NCBI GenBank assembly: GCA_029204225.1
Contig: CM055097.1
Coordinates: 70,310,252-70,374,251, forward strand
Length of the DNA: 64,000 nucleotides
Direction of reading: 5' to 3'
DNA from: Diphasiastrum complanatum
Taxonomy: Eukaryota > Streptophyta > Lycopodiopsida > Lycopodiales > Lycopodiaceae
Positions within the stretch are counted from its first letter, which is position 1, and every line of letters begins with the position of its first letter. Positions 56,676-64,000 of the stretch are shown here, one piece after another. The notes under the pieces are model-generated. The model was not told where the DNA came from. It made no database searches and saw only the letters and a list, made by a program, of their open reading frames with translations. Made by a program: the position numbers and the translations under genes.

Positions 56676-57550
56676 ACAATTAAGGGACAACATGGACTTA
56701 TCTTGTCCATTCCATCACAAATTGAACTGTGGCATAAAAGGCTTAGTCATTTGAACTTGAGAAGCCTCAGTTTGATGAAAAACTAAAAATGCAAAAGGAA
56801 TTGCCCATGATGGAGGATCACTTGAAGATGATCTACGAATCATGCATGTATGAAAAGTAGCATTGAGAGAAGTTCAAGCATGGTGGTCCTACGAGAGCAA
56901 AGACATCTTGGAACAACTCTATGCGGACCTATGAGGACAATGTGTTTCTTTCATAGATAATATTTCCCATAAGACGTGGATCTACTTTATATGGAAGAAA
57001 TTTGACGCTTTTGCCACTTTAAGAGCTTCAAAGCAATGGTTGAAAACTAAATAGGTAGGAAGATCAAGACATTAAGATCTTAGAGTGGAGGTGAGTATAG
57101 ATCCAGTGAATTTGAATACTTTTGTGATAATGGGGAATCAAAAGATAGTTTATTCAAGCTCATACTCCTGAACTCAATGGTGTAGTGGAGCACAAGAATC
57201 GTACAATTGTGGAGAGTGCCAGATCGATTGTCATTGAGATGATACTACCATTGGGCCTTTGGTCAGAAGCATGCAATACCACAATTTATCTCCAAAATAG
57301 GAGTCCTACCATTGTACTGCCAAAGATAACACCTGAAGAAACATTTACAAACAAGAAACAAAAGGTGAATCATTTACGAATCTTTGGATGTAAGGCCTTT
57401 GTACACATTTTTAAGGAGGATAGGGGTAAGCTTGATGTGAAAGCTTTGAAATGTATCTTCTTAGGGTATGATGATCATGTAAAAGGCTATAGATGCTATG
57501 GTCCTTTGGAAAGAAAAATGCACATAGGTCATGATGTTATCTTTGATGAA
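56676..57550 (+). pseudogene. Copia element E: pre-integrase and integrase fragment
   Basis: IELWHKRLSHLNLRSLSLMK (HHCC start), then decayed core text, then from 57160 QAHTPELNGVVEHKNRTIVE, LWSEACNTTIYLQNRSPTIV, KQKVNHLRIFGCKAFVHIF, LKCIFLGYDDHVKGYRCYGP and HDVIFDE. It closely matches copia A (745-1200), so A and E are the same family. It is cut by the LTR at 56675 and by gypsy F at 57551. Confidence 0.92.
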
Positions 57551-58855
57551 TGTTAGCCGATATTTTCACACAAGAAATCGGACTAATATTGAGATTTATT
57601 TTTATAAAACTGTAAAAACTGGCATGTAAAATCCGACTAGTAGAGAAAAAACCGGCATAAAATTGTTTGGTGGCTAGACACAACATTAAAAAGTAAGAAA
57701 TAGACTTTTGTGTGTTAAAAAAAATCGTTAAAAATATTTTATTGTCAATTTTTGAAAGACCGAACAAAAAGTGGAGGTCCACCTAGAACTGCCGCCCAAA
57801 AGTGGCTAGAGAAAATTTTGCGGCCTTAGAAATGGCCGGTAAAATATTTTGCGGCTTTTAAAAAAATTGGCCAGTGGTAAAAATTAGCTGACATGACCAT
57901 GCTAAAATCTCACCATAACTGAGTTCTGTGGAGTCTTATGATCTCACATTATCCAAGTTTTGTCATATATTGTAAAAAAATTTCAATTTCTATATATGTA
58001 AAATGTGCTATAGTGCCTAAATTCATGTAAAGGCCTATTATGCACTTTGTAAATTCATATTTTGGGTAGAAGTTGCGACGTTCTATAAGAGACACAATAG
58101 AAGTTCAGAACTGACATTTGACGGTTCGTAAGCGACATTGAGGCGGAAGAACATTCCTATAAGGACAACACTTTGTGCCATTGTACATACACATTTCTAC
58201 GCAGAGCTGAGTATCAATAGAGAGTGAAGAGCAAGTTCCTATAGCTTGAGCATTCTTTCCCTCTGCTATCTTTCACAGAATTACTTCTTATCATTTGTGT
58301 GAATACACTCTGTATGATCTGTGATTGATTGTGATACTGTTTTGTTTGTGTCACACACATTTCTTACGTTATACTGAATTTCAGTTATTCTAACATGGAT
58401 TTTCAGGCGAGACCAACAAGTAACAATTCTGACTAATGTGTGCAGGGAATTAGCCGAAGCTGTTAAGCATAACCTTTAGCAGAACTTCCTTCAAACTCTG
58501 AATGAGCTATGTGTTCAGATAATGAGATTGTTTGATGTTTTGATTTGTTTGCTTTCTACAATAAGAACTAATCCTCTGTGTTTGATTAAGAAGAATCCTT
58601 AGCTAATGTGATTCTGCTTGATGAATCTATTTGCTAGTTGCTGTCTGTTCTAACTGTTTACCTGATGTCTGAAGGGCCTGGTAGATAAAGTAATCTTTAC
58701 AATTGCAGACCTTGACCAAATCGTTTCATCATTGGTGTTCCCATACATTTACCATGCAAAGGATGAGATTATTCTCTCTCTTGGGGAACGATCAAACCTT
58801 TTATACTACGTAATTCATCGCTTTTGTGGAAATCTATAACGACTAGGCCACCACA
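57551..58855 (+). repeat. Gypsy F 5' LTR
   Basis: Begins TGTTAGCCGATATTTTC exactly where the copia E text ATGTTATCTTTGATGAA breaks, and ends GGCCACCACA just before a PBS. The stretch 58301-58803 recurs at 59783-60283 and the end CTACGTAATTCATCG...CCACCACA recurs at 60831-60879. About 546 bp present in the second copy (60284-60829) is missing here between them. Confidence 0.82.
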
Positions 58856-58860
58856 TAATT

Positions 58861-58878
58861 TGGCGCGGTGCTAGGGAG
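58861..58878 (+). promoter_or_regulatory. Primer-binding site (tRNA-Asp type)
   Basis: TTTGGCGCGGTGCTAGGGAG resembles the plant gypsy PBS TTTGGCGCCGTTGCCGGGGA, complementary to the tRNA-Asp 3' end, with a few changes. It lies 5 nt after the LTR end. Confidence 0.8.
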
Positions 58879-58942
58879 ATGAATTTCACCTTTTGCGATA
58901 TTTTTAAGTGTATTACATCTACGAATCTTTCTCATGTAATGC

Positions 58943-59793
58943 ATGCCAAGAACATACTCTCAAGCAACTATTGAACAGAAACGTTTAGAGCGTGCACAAC
59001 GATTAGAAGCATATAGGAAGTCTAGAGATTTGTATTTGCAGAATTTGCAAAACTCACCAGTTAGAGCAAGATTGACACCTGAAGCATTTAATGATCTTCT
59101 AAACGCTACTACAGCATTTGTAGATTCATTTGAGGAAAGATCCGTTGAAACACCAAGTTCTACAAATTCACCTGAATCAGATTCGTCTGATTCTACTTCC
59201 GAACCAAGTTCAGAATCTTTGTCCGAGTGAAATTTAGATTCGGACCCTCCAAGTTCATCTAGTTCACCACCATCTGTTAATATGGCTAATCCAACGCCAT
59301 CCACATCTACAAAAATCAGATATGATTTCTTTAAGGGATCATTATCTGAAGATGTGGATAGTTATTTGTCGCAATTTGAATCCATTACCATAGCAAACAA
59401 AGAGTAGACGGACAAGGATAAAGTTAGCATTTTGTCAGGTCTTCTGCGAAAGCAGGCTAGGATTTGGTACAGTCAATTAGTACCGGAAACAGTTAATACT
59501 TGGAATGCTTTAAAAGCAACATTCCTTAAACAGTTTAGGGAAATACGATATTCCACTAAATTGTTGGCTCGACTTAACTTTGTTGAGAAAAAGCCAAAGG
59601 AATCACTTAGGAAATATACTCGTAGGGTTAAGAATTTAATAGGAAAGTTAGGAGTCCAGTATCCAGTTCCTATGCAAAATGAATGGTTCTTGGGTGGTTT
59701 GCCTAAGAAAATGGATTGTTATTGTCGACAGAGTTTGATGAATTCTTTGGAAGATGTCATTGCCTCTGTCGAGAATTACAAAACCTCTATATG
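58943..59793 (+). pseudogene. Gypsy F gag
   Basis: ATG 58943: MPRTYSQATIEQKRLERAQR, a Ser/Pro/Glu-rich segment, a TGA at 59228, then STKIRYDFFKGSLSEDVDSY, LSQFESITIANKE, a TAG at 59405, then DKVSILSGLLRKQARIWYSQ, LVPETVNTWNALKATFLKQF, KESLRKYTRRVKNLIGKLGV, NEWFLGGLPKKMDCYCRQSL. All one frame; the Retrotrans_gag pattern (A--WY, TW--LK--FL--F) is clear. Gag runs straight into LTR sequence at about 59789, so the zinc knuckle and all of pol are deleted. Confidence 0.9.
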
Positions 59794-60879
59794 ATCTGTG
59801 ATTGATTGTAATACTGTTTTGTTTGCGTCACACACATTTCTTACGTTATACTGAATTTCAGTTACTCGAACATGGATTTTCAGGCGACACCAGCAAGTAA
59901 CAATTCTAACTAATGTGTGCAGGGAATTAGTTGAAGCTGTTAAGCATAACCTTTAGCAGAACTTCCTTCAAACTCTGAATGAGCTATGTGTCCAGATAAT
60001 GAGATTGTTTGATGTTTTGATTTGTTTGCTTTCTGCAATAAGAACTAATCCTCTGTGTTTGATTAAGAAGAATCCTTAGCCAATGTGATTCTGCTTGATG
60101 AATCTATTTGCTAGTTGTTGTCTGTTCTGACTATTTACCTGATGTCTGAAGAGCCTGGAAGATAAGGTAATCTTTACAATTGCAGGCCTTGACCAAATCA
60201 TTTCATCATTGGTGTTCCCATACATTTACCATGCAAAGGATGAGATTATTCTCTCTCTTGGGGAACGATCAAACCTTTTATATTCAAAGTTAGTTACTAT
60301 AAGTTCAAACATGATTTCTATCACTATTGTCTTGTTTGAAATTGATAAGCGTAATCATGCATTGGAAAGATGAAGATAGTTTATTTCACCATGCACGAAA
60401 GTTTTTCTTTCTAGACACACAAATTTTTTTCATTCATTTCTTTTCGAACTAGACCTATCTTCTGCATACCACTTTTATTTTTAGCCGCTCTGAGATAACA
60501 TAGAGTACATGGCTTCAATCCGCAACTTATTGTACTCATTTACTTCTGTTTTATTTTGAATCAATACTATTATTTATTGTGTTCAGTTTCGTCTCAGACT
60601 GTATACGTTTTCGTATTTCTTTGTGACTAATTATTTGTCTGATATTCTTCGATGCTTAATTGTTTGGCTACGTAATCACTGTAACAGTAGCGCAATAGCA
60701 ATCTCTAAAACAACTCTAAGATTTGTTGTTCGTCGGAAGTAGAAGAGCTTGGACCTTCAATGGGAATAGTCGCCTGCAGAATTGGAAAGTTCAAAGCGTC
60801 AGGAGAATCTGACAAGTCGGCTACATGGGCTACGTAATTCATCGCTTTTGTGGAAATCTATAACGACTAGGCCACCACA
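59785..60879 (+). repeat. Gypsy F 3' LTR, truncated at its left
   Basis: CTCTATATGATCTGTGATTG onward matches the 5' LTR from 58307, highly similar (about 97% by eye). It continues through 546 bp absent from the 5' LTR and ends CCACCACA at 60879. The first ~750 bp of the LTR (57551-58306) are missing. No copy of the left flank ATGAA follows, so no target duplication is visible. Confidence 0.78.
60300..60450 (+). repeat. Segment shared with 22800-22935
   Basis: ATGATTTCTATCACTATTGT, GAAATTGATAAG.GTA.TCATGCAT, AAAGATAG.TTATTT and TTCATTTCTTTTCGA recur near 22800-22935 in the same orientation, diverged. It links the LTR of gypsy F with sequence just before the MULE remnant. Confidence 0.6.
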
Positions 60880-61609
60880 AGTTCACTTTTTACTAATATA
60901 TAATTACTCAGTGTGTTTTTCAGGGAAACCGTTTTGTTGTGAGAGCCCTAGTCATGAATGTAGGAAAAAGTCAATTCGAAGAAAAAAATCTGGAAAGAAA
61001 ATTTTTGTACAAAAACGGGACCGGAAAATATGGAATCAGTAGCAAGAAATCGCGGAAACCCTAACGACCAAGTTTGAGTAAGTTACAGGCAAATAACGGA
61101 ATGTGCGGGCCAAGTGGCCCACCCAGCAAACCAAAAATCCAACAACATGGCCAAAAGGTGCACGCTCCTTGAAAATTCGAAGAAAGGCCAAGAACAAGTG
61201 TATTCCAAAAAACAATGAAGGCCATTTACTAAAAATAGGGGTTGACAAAGGGCCTCACCCAAATCTGGATAATAAATGCCAAAAGACCTTGGAGGCTAAA
61301 AACTTGGGAGGTACACCCAATAGCCATTGACATTTGGGGATTCTAGGGTACCAAAGGAGAAGGCTTTGAATGGCCTCCCTAGCTTTTGACAAAAATGACA
61401 TCTTTGCTAGTTTTGAAAAAGGGCTTTGAATGCACGACTCCCCCACTCTTTCATGGAGGCCACTAGGTGTACTTTCCAATGGAGAGTGGACAAATGGCAA
61501 GATGGGCATGATGGTGAAGAACGGCAAGTTTGCATTGTGAAGGGGATCTATTGAGATTTTGCTATAAGAACGAGCCCACTCATTGCATTTCAAGAGTTGC
61601 TAATTTGGT
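60880..61609. other. Unassigned interval
   Basis: No gene; frames at 61036-61248 (-) and 61255-61593 (-) lack domains. Confidence 0.5.
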
Positions 61610-62429
61610 TGAGTATTTTGAGAGTTAACAATTTTTTATAGTTGGAAGTCATGTGAGTTGAGTAATTTTTAGAGTTGAGTATTTTGGGAGTTAGTGTTCT
61701 GGAGTGTTGGTGTTGGATTGAGGGGGCTTGATTCTTGTTGTCTTGTGGTGTAGCATGGTGGTTCTGTATGCCTTACTTCTTCTTGCACAATGCTAGTGTT
61801 GGATTGGGATGCTTGAGGTGAATTCCTCTTTGTAGTTAGTTGCATGATGTTAGTAACACCTTAATGGACAATGAGTGATGCTTGTACCTTTGTAATTGTG
61901 TGGATGAGATTGTTAGGACTTTACCAACTGCTTGATTGAGAATTGATGGAAATCATGCTTAGGGAGGAGCACTTTGTGAAAGATGTATGCTTGAATCTTG
62001 ATGAAAGAATGAATATTGCTTGAAAGAAGTTGGTGGTTTGATTAGAAATATTATGGTTTCACAATTGCTTGTTTACCATTGGATGCATGCTAATGTGTGA
62101 TTGAGTGGTGAAGGTTTGATTATGAGTTTTGGTTGTTTGATAGACTACATTGTGGATTGCATGGCTTGAATGATTTGGGGAGGTTTGGTTAAATGAATAT
62201 TGGATGAGTGTGGTTTGCTTTGTGTGTTAGTTGAGAACATTGAAGTTTTGGTTGAGTGTGTTAGTTCAAGAAGGTGGGGTGAGTATGTTGTTGTGATGGA
62301 ATGTGTTGAATGGACAAATGTTCACGGTTTGTTCATGTTTGTTGAGGGTAAAACATCCTTGTAAGAGAGTGTGCTTATCAATAATGAAAAAAGTTCTTTT
62401 TCACATACTCAAAGCTCTGTCATTTAACA
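61610..62429 (+). other. G+T-rich, C-poor stretch, possibly an LTR
   Basis: About 680 bp of the plus strand (61610-62290) is dominated by G and T. It is followed by ATCAATAATGAAAAAAGTTC, CTCAAAGCTCTGTCATTTAACA and TGTTGGTGACAGAAG, which resembles a polyadenylation region, an LTR end and a PBS. No second LTR or coding region confirms this. Confidence 0.35.
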
Positions 62430-64000
62430 TGTTGGTGACAGAAGTAATCGCTTTTCAAAAGAGGAAGGAAGTGTTTTGGATCACTGCCCTAACAGTTGTT
62501 ATCCGAGCTAGTGTGTACCAGGGAGCCTCTGTTCCATCACGGTTGTCAACTGCATTTCTGAGTTATTTAATGGAAATTCTACTTCACTGTCCATCACTAA
62601 CATAGGACTGATTTTGTCTTTCATCTATGACAGAGCTTATTTAGGAGAAGTTTTCGCTACCTAATCACTGTCTGGGGCCCATCTCTACCTACCAACATGC
62701 ATGTGGGTCTGTCTACGGCCCTAGTGCCTCTGTTTGTGGCCATTTGTGGCTTCTATCCACTGTTGTAGCCTGTACCTAGCTCACAGCCTGTCTGCGGGTT
62801 GTTTAAATCTACTTGCGGCCTATTGAGGGTTGTTTTCCTTCTTGTAGGCTATTTACAGTGTGGAATCACCTCCAAATTCTATCTGCGGCCAAGAACAGAG
62901 TGATTGCGGCCTTCTGTGACTGTTTCCAGGGTTTTGGCAAAGAACAAGCACCTGTCTCAGTGTACTTCTGTGTGACAAAGTGTGAAGCCAGTATAAGGAT
63001 TCACGACTAGTTGGGCTTCACGCAAACCAGCTACCTAAACTGCACATTGAGGTACAAGTTGATTTTCATTTCTATTTGCACCAATGGCATAAAGTAGTGT
63101 GTTTTCACATTCAATCAAACCACTCTGTGATAGTATGGTTTTTATTCGCATTTCAAGCGAGATCTTTATAAGCATTTTTGGGAAGCAAGTAAGTTTTGAA
63201 AGACTAATCACGTCAGTTTTAAGTAACAAAGTCATATAGAGTCGAATTTTGCTAATGGTTGCATATTGAGGTTGTATAAATCAAATGAATAAGTTAGGGA
63301 TCAATAGTAAATTGCTTTAATCACAAGTTAGGGAATGTGGTTTAGAATGATAGTATGACGTAATCTTTTTCGTGTAAATATTGTGTGGTTGACTAGAGAA
63401 TCAAACGTTTCTTCCAATTTATTAACTATTATCCGAAACTAAGAAAAATTGTAGCCAAATCTTGTAACATCGCATGGAAGTACATATGCTTTAGGGAGAA
63501 GTAAGGAGTTTTTTCATGCAACTCTATGCTTTGTTAAATCGTCTAGCATGTTCCCTACTAGTTAAACGGCTATACGAAATTGTCAAGTTCAATAGTGCTT
63601 TTTTCGTTTTTGTCATTTATGAAGAGTATCAACTGGACCCGACCTCTGTGAAACACCAGAGCAGGCCGTTCACCATCTGTGGTTGAAATACACCACCTTG
63701 GTTAAGAGTCGTACTAGTCACACTAGCCGACAGAAATGCCTAGCGAAATACCTAGGCCTACGGTCGACGAAATACCAAACAAGGCGGTGTGTATAGTAAG
63801 TGATATGTGTATAACCGACATCTAGAGGTTTTCCTTGAGCATAGCTATTGGACATTATCTAAGTTCCCCTCGAATGTGAGTCAAAGCACCACAATTATAC
63901 CCAAGCATTGATGCATTGCTGAGCATGCACTGTTGAGCACCTCCCTCACCAAAGCTAAGGGTAGTCTTGGTGTTTGAAGTAAGGGCATGTACTTACACCT
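62430..64000. other. Right edge, no gene seen
   Basis: Variants of TCTGCGGCC, TTGTGGCC and TTGCGGCCT recur between about 62700 and 62915, suggesting a decayed short-unit repeat. The rest is A+T-rich with no recognisable coding sequence, LTR end or RNA gene. Confidence 0.5.

Noticed and set aside
62303-62605. 100-codon plus-strand open frame
   Set aside because: No recognised domain, and it starts inside a candidate LTR end; treated as chance.

Overview
This 64 kb window looks like intergenic nuclear DNA from a land plant with a large, transposon-rich genome. Evidence is the A+T-rich composition, dense nested Ty1/copia and Ty3/gypsy LTR retrotransposons with plant-type primer-binding sites (complements of initiator tRNA-Met and tRNA-Asp), a Mutator-like (MULE) transposase with a SWIM zinc finger, a non-LTR (LINE) reverse-transcriptase remnant, and five long (GA)n/(CT)n microsatellites. 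The sequence does not settle the lineage; a fern, lycophyte or gymnosperm would fit. I found no convincing host gene, no complete tRNA or rRNA gene, and no CRISPR array or bacterial-type operon.

Layout, left to right. 0.7-8.0 kb: a copia element (A, + strand) interrupted inside its RT by a complete-ended copia element (B, - strand, 1741-6315) with 262-bp LTRs, PBS, PPT and a 5-bp target duplication, but with coding segments missing. 8.5-8.9 kb: an unrecognised coding remnant. 9.2-11.7 kb: a deleted copia with gag, protease and 3' LTR. 12.7-14.1 kb: a microsatellite and a LINE RT remnant. 14.2-15.7 kb: a copia LTR containing a microsatellite, then PBS and deleted gag. 16.8-17.4 and 26.9-27.4 kb: a direct repeat. 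20.0-22.8 kb: a scrambled gypsy pol. 23.0-24.5 kb: the MULE transposase pseudogene. 27.4-30.7 kb: a gypsy gag-PR-RT remnant (-) and a second copy of the microsatellite-bearing copia LTR.

31.5-36.4 kb: a nearly full-length, decayed copia (D, + strand) with a 5-bp target duplication, inserted in a palindrome-rich repeat. 37.3-38.0 kb: copia gag (-). 38.1-41.3 kb: a gypsy LTR, PBS, microsatellite-bearing leader and gag. 42.5-43.6 kb: an unidentified decayed reading frame. 44.0-45.1 kb: a GGCGCC cluster, a SINE-like sequence and a retropepsin fragment. 46.1-47.9 kb: two copia RNase H remnants in opposite orientation, with an LTR. 49.2-50.9 kb: a gypsy integrase end (-) and an unidentified ORF region. 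52.0-56.7 kb: a gypsy RT-RH-IN (-) plus LTRs. 56.7-60.9 kb: a copia fragment (E) interrupted by a gypsy element (F) with PBS, gag and both LTR ends. 61-64 kb: non-coding, skewed sequence.

The parts do not form a working pathway. They record repeated rounds of insertion, internal deletion and C-to-T type decay. The points most worth checking are the non-autonomous copia elements with intact ends, the unidentified reading frames at 49.5-50.9 and 42.5-43.6 kb, the microsatellites carried inside LTRs, and the cis-motif clusters in the LTR-like sequences.
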